From Mauremys mutica (Eukaryota; Chordata; Testudines; Geoemydidae), in the NCBI RefSeq assembly GCF_020497125.1, contig NC_059082.1:47390524-47454523 (forward strand): 64,000 nucleotides of DNA, in the 5' to 3' direction. Position numbers and translations under genes: made by a program. How positions within the stretch are numbered: position 1 is the stretch's first letter; each line of letters opens with the position of its first letter. Below the pieces are notes generated by a model, which was not told the origin of the DNA, ran no database searches, and saw nothing but the letters and a program-made list of their open reading frames with translations. Shown here piece after piece: positions 33,811 through 44,373 of the stretch.

Positions 33811-33992
33811 GTGGGTGGGATTGGACCTGGGACCTCTGGAGCTAAATGCATGAGCCACTACTGCACGAGCTAAAAGCCATACAGCTGTTAGCTAAGTCTG
33901 TAAAGAAGACTCATTAATCTCTCTCTCTAAGCAACCTTTAGAGGGAACAGAATACCCCACCCAGGAGGTGTGTGGGTTACACCACGACTATT
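33811..33992 (-). mobile_element. tRNA-derived SINE-like repeat
   Basis: The plus strand GGATTGGACCTGGGACCTCT is the reverse complement of a B-box-like tRNA stretch (AGGTCCCAGGTCCAATCCC). CATGAGCCACTACTGCACGA and CCCACCCAGGAGGTGTGTGG follow in an order I recall from a turtle/crocodilian SINE. Confidence 0.4.
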
Positions 33993-34179
33993 AACCAATT
34001 TAGCTGCTAACCCGTATTGCCCTCCTGTCCTGTTCTGTGAGATCCACCACAGCAGTGCCCTCCTGACACAAGCTGCTGCTCCAGCAGGATGAGATTCCTC
34101 ACTGCATTGTTCTACCAGGGCCAGCTAAAAATCTAGGCTTGTGTGCATCCTTTTAGAGAGGGAGGCTGGCTGGAGCAGG

Positions 34180-34330
34180 GCACAAGGACCCAGGACTCCT
34201 GGGTGCTATTCCTTATTTTGACACTGACTCACTGTGTCACCTTGGGCAAATTGCTTCACCTCTTTGTACTTCAGCTTCCCTCTCTGTACCACTGCTGACA
34301 TACCTTACAGGATAATTAGTTAATAACAGG
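34180..34330 (+). mobile_element. MIR-type SINE fragment
   Basis: AGGACTCCTGGGTGCTATTC, CACTGTGTCACCTTGGGCAA and TTGCTTCACCTCTTTGTAC match the MIR tRNA-to-core region. From here to 35959 no other feature is supported. Confidence 0.6.
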
Positions 34331-35959
34331 CCAGTCCTCAAGGCCTTACTTAGTTTGCACTCAGGCAAAATTCCCTTTGATTGATGAAGACAATGGGAAG
34401 TTTTGCGTGAGTCAGGTGCCAGGATTGGGCCCATTACTGGCAGCGATAGCAGGGCCCTGAGCCAAGCAGCTGTTACACAGTAGGAACTCTTTGGTCAGTG
34501 GGAATCTTCTTGGGTTTCTTGCAGCTCCAGGCTGCAAAGAGGCACAGGCTGCAGGAGGTTCCAGCCACTGGCTGCTGAAGGACCCGCATCATGTGAGCCT
34601 CCTGTTAGGGACAGGGAAGGGACAGTAATCCAAGCTGGCCTCTCTGCCTGAGCATGTTCAGAGAGCAAAGCCAGGAGCCAGAGGAGGATTGTGAAGCAGC
34701 TCCTATCGGCATGTTTAATTGGCGCTATCTTGCCTCATGGCTGAGTTAACGAAAGTCCACTGTGGGGCCCGCAAGAGACATCCTTGCCATTCAGCCACCC
34801 CAGAGATAAGGGGCTCTCCTGGTCACCATGCAACCCAGGTATTTCCCCCCATGGGAACAGCAAGGGCTGCTCTCTTGCAGTACTCTGGGAACCCTAAACA
34901 TGGGATTAGTGTGACTGGTTTTTCAGGAGAGGGGATTTGGAAAGAAGTAGCCTGGCCCTGCAGCAATGGTTCTTTCCCCCCTCTTCACCTTCCGAGCCAT
35001 AGGAACAGCCTCCGGTGGCAGCAGAGGTGGCCCCTGGTGAGGGAAAGAGCACAAAGATCTGGAAGCTGTGGGCTGGATGAATTAGCAGTATGTTGCCACA
35101 GAGCTAGCAACAGGCCAAGCATACCCTTCCCTGCCTGGATAGCTAGTCTGTCCTAGTCAGGTACCCCATGTACCATAACACCAACACCTGCCATAAGGGC
35201 TTGTCTGGGAACCTCAAGACTAGATACACCCTGAGTCTGTCTGTATAAGAGGACAGAAACCGACTGTTGAATCCCAGGCACCTTGAACACTGGGAAAATT
35301 CTCCTCCTGCTCTCGGTTCTCAGACCTAAAGCTCAGCAGTGTTTGAACTAGGGAGGGACGTGCATGTGGTAGGGGTCATCCAGACCAAGGGAAACTTGGG
35401 CTCAAGCCAAATCCCTGGCTCCATCTCTAGCCTATATCACAGAAGGGGAGCATGTCATTGCCTCCCTCCACTGCCAACTGTAAGTCACTGTGTATTTCTG
35501 ATTATTAAAGAACACTGGGGTGGGGTAGAGGAAATATTTCCCCTTGGTGAGAAATAGCATTCATGGTCCTGTTCAGAATGTCCCAAGAATGGATGGAGCT
35601 GCCCCTTTCCCATCATGGCTGTCACTAGTTCTGTTTCAAAGGGACTGGTTTCGAGGTTAACAGATGATTATGTGCTGCTATGGTGCACATTTGGCTCTTA
35701 CCTCCCACTTTGTATGGGTAGTTTCTCCAGTAGAAAAGCCTTCTCCTCAAAAAGCACACAGTGGTCCCATGAGTGTGCTCTGAGTCAGGGACTCTGTATT
35801 CTGTTCCTAGGGCAAGTCACTGAACTGCTTGGTTTCCTGATCTTTGCACTGGGGATGCCAACAATGAACTACCATGCAGGGGAGGGGCAAGGCTACATGA
35901 ACTGCAGTTTGTAAAGCACTTTAGACTGGCAGGTTGGGGGAAGGCTAAACTGTACTGGG

Positions 35960-36175
35960 AGGAACACAGCACCCTGAGAGTCAGTTCAATTCCTGGCTCC
36001 CCACAGACTCCTCGGCTGACCTTGGACAAGTCATTTAAGCACTTTGTTCCCCAACTGTAAAACAAGGGTGGTCATGCTTGCTTTCTCCCTCTCCTTATTG
36101 ATCCTGTATGTTTAGCCTGTAACTGCTTTAGGCCAAGGCTGCCTCTTGCTATGCGTACATACAGCACCTTGCAGA
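35960..36175 (+). mobile_element. MIR-type SINE with unusual tail
   Basis: CAGTTCAATTCCTGGCTCCC and TTGGACAAGTCATTTAAGCA are the MIR head and core. The tail TGCCTCTTGCTATGCGTAC and ATACAGCACCTTGCAGAATG recurs at 18270-18370 and 61540-61620, so it belongs to a family with a distinct 3' end. Confidence 0.5.
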
Positions 36176-36184
36176 ATGAGGGGT

Positions 36185-38075
36185 CTGTGAACATAAGAAC
36201 AGCCATATTGGGTCAGACCAAAGGTCCATTTAGCCCAGTATCCTGTCTTCTGACAATGCCAGGTGTCCCAAAGGGAATGGACAGAACAGGTAATCACCAA
36301 ATGATCCGACCCCTGTCGCCCATTCCCAGCTTCTGGCAAACAGAGGCTAGGGACACCATCCCTGGCCCATCCTGGCTAATAGCCATTGATGGACCTATCC
36401 TCCATGAATTTATCTTGTTTTTTTTTAACCCTGTTATAGTCTTAGCCTTCACAATATCCTCTGGCAAGGAGTTCCACTGGTTTACTGTGCATTGTGTGAA
36501 AAAATACTTCCTTTTGTTTTAAATCTGAGGCCTATTAATTTCATTTGGTGACCCCTAGTTCTTGTGTTATGAAAAGAAGTAAATAACACTTCCTTCCTTA
36601 CTTTCTCCACACCAGTCATGATTTTATAGACCTCTATCATATCGTCCCTTAATCGTCTCTCTTCCAAGCTGAAAAGTCCCAGTCTTATTAATCTCTCCTC
36701 ATATGGCAGCAATTCCATACCCCTAATCATTTTTGTTGCCCTTTTCTGAACCTTTTCCTATTCCAATATATCTTTTTTGCGCTGGGGCGACGATATCTGC
36801 ATGCAGTATTGAAGATGTGGGCGTATCATGGATTTATATAGAGGCAATATGATATTTTCTGTCTTATTATCTATCCCATTCTTAACAATTCCCAACATTC
36901 TGTTCACTTTTTTGCCTGCTGCTGCACATTGAGTGGATGTTTTCAGAGAACTATCCACAACTCTCTTTTTTGAATGGTAAAAGCTAATTTAGACCCCATC
37001 ATTTTATATGTATGTTTTCCGATGTTCATTACTTTGCATTTATCAACATTGAATTTCATCTGCCATTTTGTTGCCCAGTCACCCAGTTTTGTGCGATCTT
37101 TTTGAAGCTCTTCGCAGTCTGCTTGGGACTTAACTATCTTGAGTAGTTTTGTATCATCTGCAAACTTTGCCACCTCACTGTTTACCCCTTTTTCCAGATC
37201 ATTTATGAATATGTTGACTAGGACTGGTCCCAGCACAGACCCCTGGGGGACACCACTATTTACCTCTCTCCATTCTGAAACCTGACCATTTATTCCTACC
37301 CTTTGTTTACTATCTTTTAACCAGTTACCAATCCATGAGAGAACCTTCCCTCTTAGCCCATGACTGCTTATTTTGCTTAAGAGCCTTTGGTGAGGGACCT
37401 TGTCAAAGGCTTTCTGAAAATCTAATTACACTATATCTACTGGATCTCCTTTGTCCGCATGCTTGTTGACCCCCCTCAAAGAATTCTAGTAGATTGGTGA
37501 GGCATGATTTCCCTTTACAAAAACCATGTTTACTATTTCCCAACAAATTATGTTCATCTATGTGTCTGACAATTTTGTTCTTTATGATAGTTTCAACCAA
37601 TTTGCCTGGTACTGAAGTGAGGCTTACTGGCCTGTAGTTGCGAGGGTCACCTCTGGAGCCTTTTTTAAAAATTGGCATCACATTAGCTATCCTCCAGTCA
37701 TTTGGTATAGAAGCTGATTTAAATGATAGGTTACAATCTACTGTTAGTAGTTCTGCAATTTCACATTTGAGTTCCTTCCGAACTCTTGGGTGAATACCAT
37801 CTGGGCCTTGTGACTTATTACTGTTTAGTTTATCAATTTGTTTCAAAACCTCCTCTAATGACACCTCAATCTGGGACAGATGCTCAGATTTGTCACCTAA
37901 AAAGAATGGCTCAGGTTTAGGAATCTCCCTCATATCCTCAGACATGGAGACCGATGCAAATAATTCATTTAGTTTCTCTGTATTGGCCTTATCGTCCTTG
38001 AGTGCTTCTTTAGCATCTCGAATGTCAAATGACCCCACTGGTTGTTTAGCAGGCTTCACTGTGACCCAGGGACCA
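36185..38075 (-). pseudogene. CR1 LINE, ORF2 reverse transcriptase to 3' end (older subfamily)
   Basis: On the minus strand this reads from about 38075 through EEVLKQIDKLNSNKSQGPDG, NDWRIANVMPIFKKGSRGD, NYRPVSLTSVPGKLVE, a broken DFxKAFD region (about 37400), [38 protein letters not shown] and MLGIVKNGIDNKTENIILPL to GMELLPYEERLIRLGLFSLE. Several frames are needed, so it is dead. The 3' untranslated region (plus-strand GAACATAAGAACAGCCATAT) follows down to 36185. It differs in sequence from the CR1 copies at 29940-32128 and is clearly a separate subfamily. It occupies a quarter of METRN intron 2. Confidence 0.85.
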
Positions 38076-38369
38076 CTTGATGCCAAATGACAGAGGTCGC
38101 AGAGAGGATGCATAATAATAATATTAGAAATTGGAGATCAGGCAGGACCAAAACTCATGTGTATGTGGACTGCCCAGCCTGCAACTCAGGTGTACACAGC
38201 TTGGAACGTCACCAGACAGCCCTTACAGGAAAGATACTGCAGTACTGTAGGATGATGGGGCAGAACATATCAGCCTATGAGTGTGTTTTTGGGAGGGCAC
38301 CATGCCACAGAAATGAAGCAAGTGTACGAAGTTTTCCATGGAGAACATGATACACAAAAGCTGTGTGGT

Positions 38370-38500
38370 CTAGTGACTTGAATTAAGGGCTAATAGTCAA
38401 GAATTTGTGAGCTCAGTTCTTGCACTCTGCTGCCAGTTCACTCTGTTGCTTTGGGCAAGTCACTTTACCACCAAATGGAATAATGCTTTCCTGGATCCTT
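38370..38500 (+). mobile_element. MIR-type SINE fragment
   Basis: TGTGGTCTAGTGACTTGAAT and TGCTTTGGGCAAGTCACTTT match the MIR head and core, with an eroded middle. Confidence 0.5.
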
Positions 38501-38864
38501 GGAAAGGGAAATGGGAAGATAAATTAATGCTTGAGAAATACGAATGCTAAATATTATTCCTCTTTTGGCCGAGTAGTGTGTGGCCCAAGCAGGGTTAGCC
38601 TATGAGATCTGGCAAAGCTCAGAGAGGGTTATGAACAGCACTTAGTCCTGTTGCACCTGCCCATCCTCATGGCCTCAGCCCAAGGGGCAGCCTGGCTCAA
38701 ACAGATGAGCACCCCAACTTAATGATTCCTTTCAGTCTCTGCTCCAGAGTGTGAACTCCAGGGGTGGAGGGATGGGTAGTTGTGTCTTGACTTGTTTTTC
38801 TAGTTCCAGCGATTAGTGCACCAATTCTGAAATGTGCTTTCTCTGGTCTCTTAACTCCTTATGC

Positions 38865-39690
38865 CAGGGGTGGGCAAATTTTTTGGCCCGAGAGCCACAT
38901 CTGGATGGGGAAATTGCTTGCTGGGCCATGACTGTATGGCTGGGGCACGGGTTTGGGGTGCGGGAGGGAGTGTGGGGTGTGGGAGGGGGTTCAGTGTGCA
39001 GGAAGGGGCTCAGGGCAAGGAGTTGGGGAAGAGGAGGGGTATATGAGGGGGCTCAGGGAAGGAGGTTGGGGTGAAGGAGGGGGTGCACAGTGCGGGGTGG
39101 GTGCGGAGTGTGGGAGGGGGCTCAGGGCAGAGGTGCAGGGAGGAGTGTGGGACAGGGCTTAGGGCAGGGGGTTGGGGTGCAGGAGAGGTGCGGGGTGAGG
39201 CAGGGTGCTCAGGGCAGGGGGTTGGGGTGCAGGAGGTGTGCGGGGTTTGGCACGGGGTTGGGGTGCAGGTGGGGGGCTCAGGGCAGGGAGTTGGGGTGCA
39301 GGAGAGGTTCGGGGTGCTGGCTCCGGCTCAGCGCTACTTACCTGGAGTGGCCCCTGGGTGGCAGTGGCCTGCAGCGGCCCTGGCCCCAACCCTGCACTGC
39401 TCCGGCCCCTGGGGCAGGGCGGGGCAGAAGGCTCCACATGCTGTGGGTACCTCCCCCGAAGCTCCCATTGGCCGCGGTTCTCCATTCTTGGCCAATAGGA
39501 GCTTCAGGAGAGGTACTCACAGGTAAGGGCAGTGCGCAGAGCCCTCTGCCCCCCCTCCCCAGGGGCCACAGGGACTTGGTGCTGACTGTTTCTGGGAGCG
39601 GTGCAGGGCCGCAGCGCCACAGAGGTGGCAATCCCATGGGCCAGCTCCAAAGCCCTGAGGGGCCAGAGCTGGACCGCGGGCTGTAGTTTG
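38865..39690. mobile_element. Non-autonomous hAT with clipped right terminus
   Basis: The left end CAGGGGTGGGCAAATTTTT follows CCTTATGC (38857-38864), and the same octamer recurs at 39691-39698 directly after GCTGTAGTTTG. The right end therefore lacks the complementary CCCACCCCTG expected to complete the inverted repeat. A G-rich minisatellite (38945-39310) with GGTTGGGGTGCAGGAGG units fills the left half. Confidence 0.82.
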
Positions 39691-39740
39691 CCTTATGCTC
39701 TCTGGAGGGGCAGTGGAGCAGTCTAAACAGTGCCTTACAC

Positions 39741-40313
39741 CAGAGGTTCTCAATCTTTTTCTTTCTGAGGCCGCCACAACATGCTATAAAAACTCCACAG
39801 CCCATATGTGCCACAACTGGTTTTCTGCATATAAAAGCCAGGGCTAGCGTTAGGGGAAGCAAGCAGGGCCACACCACAGAGGACCCCGCAAAGGTAAGTT
39901 GCTCAGACTTCAGCTTCAGCCCTGGGTGGCAGGACTTGGAGCCCCAGGCTTCAGCCCCATGCAGTGGGGCTTCGGCTTTCTGCCTTGCGGGGACAGAGCT
40001 TCTCTGGTCTTGAGGCTGCAATGGGGAGGGAAAGGAAGGAGCGAACCGGGGGTAGGACCACAGTGGGTGGGCAGAATGGGCTGGGACTGTGGGCAAAACA
40101 GAGGCAGGGCCACCGGAGAAAGGGGCAGAATGGGGGCAGGGCTGTGGGGGAAGGGAATGGAATGGGGTGGGGCCATGGGCAGGGCTGCCGGTGGAAGGGG
40201 CAGAATAGGTGCAGGAACCCAGGCGGAAGGGTGGGGTGGGGGCCACAGTTCTGGCACCAGGGTCTCTCCACTTGCTCTGACCCAGGGCCCCAGGAGACCT
40301 TAATCCGCCTCTG
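39741..40313. mobile_element. Chimeric hAT-like element
   Basis: The left end CAGAGGTTCTCAATC belongs to the family seen at 32559 (CAGTGGTTCTCAACC type). The right end TTAATCCGCCTCTG belongs to the family of 17108-18035 (CAGAGGCAGATTAA type). The flanks CCTTACAC and CCTTTGCA share only the first four bases, so no convincing target duplication supports a single insertion. Confidence 0.6.
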
Positions 40314-41317
40314 CCTTTGCATGCCATATGCAGAGCAGGGGTGGGCGGCAACAGGAGGATCTGTTATCTCAGTAGGGAGTCTGGGGCAGTAAGGAATTGG
40401 GATGCAGTCTCCCAAACTGGTACTATACCAGAGTTGGAAGGCAGCAGCTAGCGATCTAGGGAAAGGGAGCCAGGCTAGAATGGAAACTAGTATGCCCAAA
40501 GACTGACCCATGTCATCACCTTCCTCTGACAGGGCGGTTGTATTTTGACTGAAGGGTAAAGCTGGACGCTTGATCTAACTCTCACAGGTGTTGCATGTGT
40601 GAGCACAAGCTACAAAGTACAGAGCAAGGCAGGGAGAGCGCAGCTGCCAACTTGTGGCTGCCCAGGAGCAGGAGTGAGGCCTAAGAGGTGAGAGTGTAGC
40701 TAAACAGCTCATTAGCATGATGAGGGTCACACTTCAGCCCACATTTCCTCCAACACACTTGTTCTCTGCCCACAGAGGGCATGATGCTCTGTCCCTCAGT
40801 TCAGAAGGTACTGTCCAGCACTGCTTATGTTCTGCATGCATAGCCTCTGCCTGCAATGGCCCATGGGCCCCTTGCACATCCTGTGGGGCACCATGGAATC
40901 ACTTGGATACAGCATACCAGCAATCCCCATCTTGTTCTTCCCTTCTCCTGAGTAGTTCATTGCAACTCCTGACTCAGCCAGAGGGGTCACTGCAGAGCTC
41001 CCCAGAGCACATTGCCTCTGCAGTTTTCCCCACACAAATCCAAAAGCTCTGAACTTGACTCTGGGACCTTTGTATTTTCTCTGTAGAATCCACATCCCTT
41101 GTGCATGGTGCTATTGCAGGGGGAAGCTGCATTCCACTAGGCCAGCTTTCAAGGAGGCAGAGCCCCAGGCACCTGGTGGTTTGAGGAGGCCAGATGGCGA
41201 TGCTGTGTGGCACCTGCAAACAAAAGGGATTAAGCCAGCATCCCCACCTCAGGAATATCTGAGCAGGAAGCCTGGGACTCACTTCTAATGTAACTTTTCT
41301 CTGTTTGGATGCTGCAG

Positions 41318-41377
41318 GGGCATGCCGGCCGTGTAATGACACCGAGATCTTGATGGCCATTTGCACCAGTGACTTTG
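41318..41377 (+). CDS. METRN: Meteorin (METRN), exon 3 (60 bp)
   Basis: This short exon is flanked by the acceptor GGATGCTGCAG and the strong donor GTGAGT (41378). It completes a glycine split across intron 2 and encodes ACRPCNDTEILMAICTSDF (residues 174-192) plus one base. The A-C-R-P-C and C-T-S-D-F cysteines (three of the ten) are the meteorin-family signature at the join between the N-terminal domain and the NTR-like C-terminal half. The phases (1 in, 1 out) fit exons 2 and 4. It is too short to be found by open-frame length. Confidence 0.93.
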
Positions 41378-41619
41378 GTGAGTACATCTTCTGCCATTTC
41401 TGCATTCACTGTTGCTCTCTTCTGCTTCACATTCTCTTTCCCCAAGGGTTCTTTTTCCAGGAATTGGGCGTTTGACATCAGTGGATCCCAGAATTACCAG
41501 AATTAAACACAGAACAAAGAAAAATCCAGTCTCTGATGTCCCCATGATAAAGACACATGCTAACCAGCACATAATACACAGTACTATTTACCACTGGCCT
41601 CTACTAGAGAGAATGAGAA

Positions 41620-41870
41620 CAGCTCAGTTATGTGTCATAGGCCCTATAACAGCTATGGAGATTTTTCCTTATCTCAAGTGGTAAGGAACTGTGCTGATGG
41701 ATTAAAAGGCTTTGAATTCTATTCCCCGTGTTGCCAAGGAGTTCTGGGAGATCTCTGGCAAACACTAGAGTTGTACAGAGCACAACAGTTTCATTCTGTG
41801 GCAGCTCTCAAGGTTCTGAACTTTATTTTTTGTTCCACATTAGAACATTTCACACATTTTAGCTAAACTG
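41620..41870 (+). mobile_element. tRNA-derived SINE-like repeat
   Basis: CATAGGCCCTATAACAGCTA, CTCAAGTGGTAAGGAACTG and GAATTCTATTCCCCGTG follow the order of the repeat at 22330-22560. Confidence 0.35.
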
Positions 41871-42788
41871 AATCATGTTGAAACATCTGTTTTTGGATGG
41901 AAAGTGTGAGTTTTTCGATCTGGCTTCCCTTCCCTCATCAGATGAGACCAGAGAGCTCTTGGCCAAAAAAAGCCTTGCCTATGAAAGCAGGCTAAACTGA
42001 TACATTTCTGCAAAACGTTTCCGCTTTGACAAAATTGCAAAATTTCAGTAAAAGTCATTTGATCAAAAATGTTCCAACCCGCTCTAGTAAGTATTGGAAT
42101 GAAAGCCGGAGTACTGTGTGGCCAGATTTGTTACTTAATATACTCTGTGTTGAGTCTTTCATACACCCCTGCATTCCACAGGTCTTCCCAGTGAAATAAT
42201 TGGTGCAGAAATAAAAGACACAGGAAGAGGGAGAAATTCAACAGCATAGGCAAAGTAGAAAAGCCTCTTCCCTTGCAGCACAGGGGCCAGGCACTTGAAA
42301 TGGAAAGGAGGGGCCATCTTTTCATCCTCCCCAGCCACCTGCAAGCACACACAGGGTTGGGCATAGTCTAGATCTGACAGAGCATGTGCATGGGAACTAC
42401 TCACAGTATGAACTTTCCAAATGCTGAGAAAAACAAGGGGCAGTTCATGTGGAATCACAGAGAGCCCAGTGTGGCAGCTTTACAACAGCAAACAACCCAG
42501 CCATTGCCCTTTGTTCCTGCCACTTAATTAGCTGACTCATAGCTGGCAAGCCAGGCCACGGAAGGTAGCCTGTGGTAAGTGTTGCCGGCATTTGCTCCCA
42601 GGCTGTGATCACACAGCCGAAAACAGTCTTGCTCCCAGCACACATGGCTGTGCCACAGTGGACGGTTGCCAATTATTCCTGCACGTGCTGTTAGCCTCCT
42701 GATTTGCATCTCTAAACAGTAGAAGGAAGGTCAGGGGTCACTGGCTGCCCGGTCTGGAGTTGCCATGGCAATGAAGAAGTCAAACGTA

Positions 42789-43190
42789 AGAGCAAGGGAT
42801 TTGCCATGCTAGATCAGATCATAAATCCATCAAGTGGTCTGGCAGAGGCCAATACCTGATGATTCAGGGAAGGCCAACCGCACTAGAATGCACCCAGCTA
42901 ATTGTGCAGTATTATACATAATATGTGCAAGGAGAAGAAAATCCCTTTCTGACCTTCACAGGTGATCAGTGCATGCACTGAAGCATGCGGCTTCAAATCC
43001 TTTATCTCAGTACATAACTGTGAATGCTCAGAAATGCCCATGAGTATCCAGCCTATGAATTTGATTCAATGACCCTCAGCAAAAGCACATTCCCCAGGTT
43101 GGCTGTCCTCTGTGTGAAGGGGGATTTTCTTTTATGGTCTCTCTAAACTTACCAGCCATTCCTTTCAAGGAGTGACATCCCAACTAGAGC
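42789..43190 (-). mobile_element. Old CR1 3' fragment
   Basis: GAGCAAGGGATTTGCCATGC, TAGATCAGATCATAAATCC, GGAGAAGAAAATCCCTTTC and TTTTATGGTCTCTCT follow the CR1 3' order of 36185-36600, highly diverged. Confidence 0.45.
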
Positions 43191-43508
43191 AGAGGGGGAG
43201 GGGGCGGTGATGATCCCTTTAGAATACAACACTTGACATCCATCTGCTGCATTACAAGGGGATTAACATAGGAGAACCCACTGAGCCCTGGTGTATACTA
43301 GACTTTTGGGGGGGTTGCAGTTCCAGTAGTGGTAGTAGGGATAAGAGCACAGCATGGATAGAGCATGGGTGTTTTTGCCACTGTCCCCTAGACTTGCTCA
43401 AGTATCTCCCCTTCTTATTTTGGCCAGTGAACCTCAATTCTCTCCTGCAGCTCCCCCTCCCTGCAAAGCACTGCTAACTGGGTTCAGTGCAGGAATCCCT
43501 GGGAGAGT

Positions 43509-43590
43509 TTCTCTGGCCTGTGTTATGCAGGAGGTCAGACTTGATGCTCACAGTGGTCCCTTCTGGTCTTACAATTCTATAATGCATCTC
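43509..43590 (+). mobile_element. CR1 3' end fragment
   Basis: CAGGAGGTCAGACTTGATGC, GTGGTCCCTTCTGGTC and TACAATTCTATAATGC match the CR1 terminus. Confidence 0.6.
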
Positions 43591-43807
43591 CATTGTGATC
43601 TGCAGTCCCTTCAGCTAATCCAGCACCACATCCCCATGCAGACCTGCCAGTGCACTGAACATGTAAATACCTCAGGTTTTTGGCCCAGGTCTCCAGAAAC
43701 AAGAGGCTGGTGCACTGACCCCCTGTGCCACCTATATCTAGTCAGTTTTTCCCAGATAGCTAAATGTTCCCAGTTAGGATCTCTCTATTTATTCTGCATC
43801 CCTATCT

Positions 43808-43976
43808 CCTAGAACTGGAAGGGACCCTGAAAGGTCATTGAGTCCAGCCCCTGCCTTCACTAGCAGGACCAGGTACTGATTTTGCCCCAAATCCCTATGT
43901 GGCCCCCTCAAGGATTGAACTCACAGCTCTGGGTTTAGCAGGCCAATGCTCAAACCACTGAGCTATCCTTCCCCTC
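43808..43976 (-). mobile_element. tRNA-headed, CR1-tailed SINE (tortoise Pol III / Cry type)
   Basis: On the minus strand the head reads GGATAGCTCAGTGGTTTGAG (A-box region) and then GAGTTCAATCC (B-box-like), a tRNA-derived promoter. The rest (plus-strand AACTGGAAGGGACCCTGAAA, GGTCATTGAGTCCAGCCCC) matches the 3' end of CR1. A tRNA head on a CR1 tail is the known structure of cryptodiran turtle SINEs and lets them borrow CR1 reverse transcriptase. Confidence 0.72.
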
Positions 43977-44056
43977 TTGCAAAATCATAACAGTGCAACA
44001 GTTCCCAGCTTTGGATCAGTGAGTAATTGTGTCTGTCCTACCACCTTTCCCCTCAG

Positions 44057-44373
44057 TCATTCGTGGCAACATCCGGACTGTCTCCAACGATGTTGAGATG
44101 CAGGAATCCATCATCAGTGTGAGCGCCATGCGCATTCACCGGCAGAAATTCACTTTGTTCCAGCCTGTCGGCAAATCCAGCAAATCCACGGGCAGCATCC
44201 ACACCCTGCTGCGGTGTGGAGTGAAACCGGGACCTGGCAGCTTCCTCTTCACGGGGTGGCTGCACTTTGGAGAGGCCTGGCTCAGCTGTGCTCCTCGTTA
44301 CAAAGACTTCCGGCGTATCTATGAGGATGCGCACCAGGCTCATGAGAACCCCTGCGAAGTCTCGCTAGACTGA
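44057..44373 (+). CDS. METRN: Meteorin (METRN), exon 4 and stop
   Basis: The acceptor TTTCCCCTCAG precedes 44057. The exon completes Val193 and encodes residues 194-297, with TGA at 44371-44373. It holds IRGNIRTVSNDVEMQESIIS, RIHRQKFTLFQPVGKS, LLRCGVKPGPGSFLFTGW, FGEAWLSCAPRYKDFRRIYE and the terminal NPCEVSLD. These carry the last three of the ten family cysteines, and the N-P-C-E-V ending is diagnostic of meteorins. The fold is NTR-like and forms disulfides in the secretory pathway. No lesions are seen, so the gene is probably functional. Confidence 0.95.

Noticed and set aside
39338..40351. A 337-codon minus-strand open frame, the longest unexplained one in the region
   Set aside because: It crosses two different transposon remnants and GC-rich repeat units; no domain or splice support.
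25068..44373. METRNL instead of METRN
   Set aside because: The residues around the first two cysteines (CSWRGSGLSQESGSVEQ) and WLYPAGALRLSL fit METRN; METRNL has a different, more basic spacing there as I recall.
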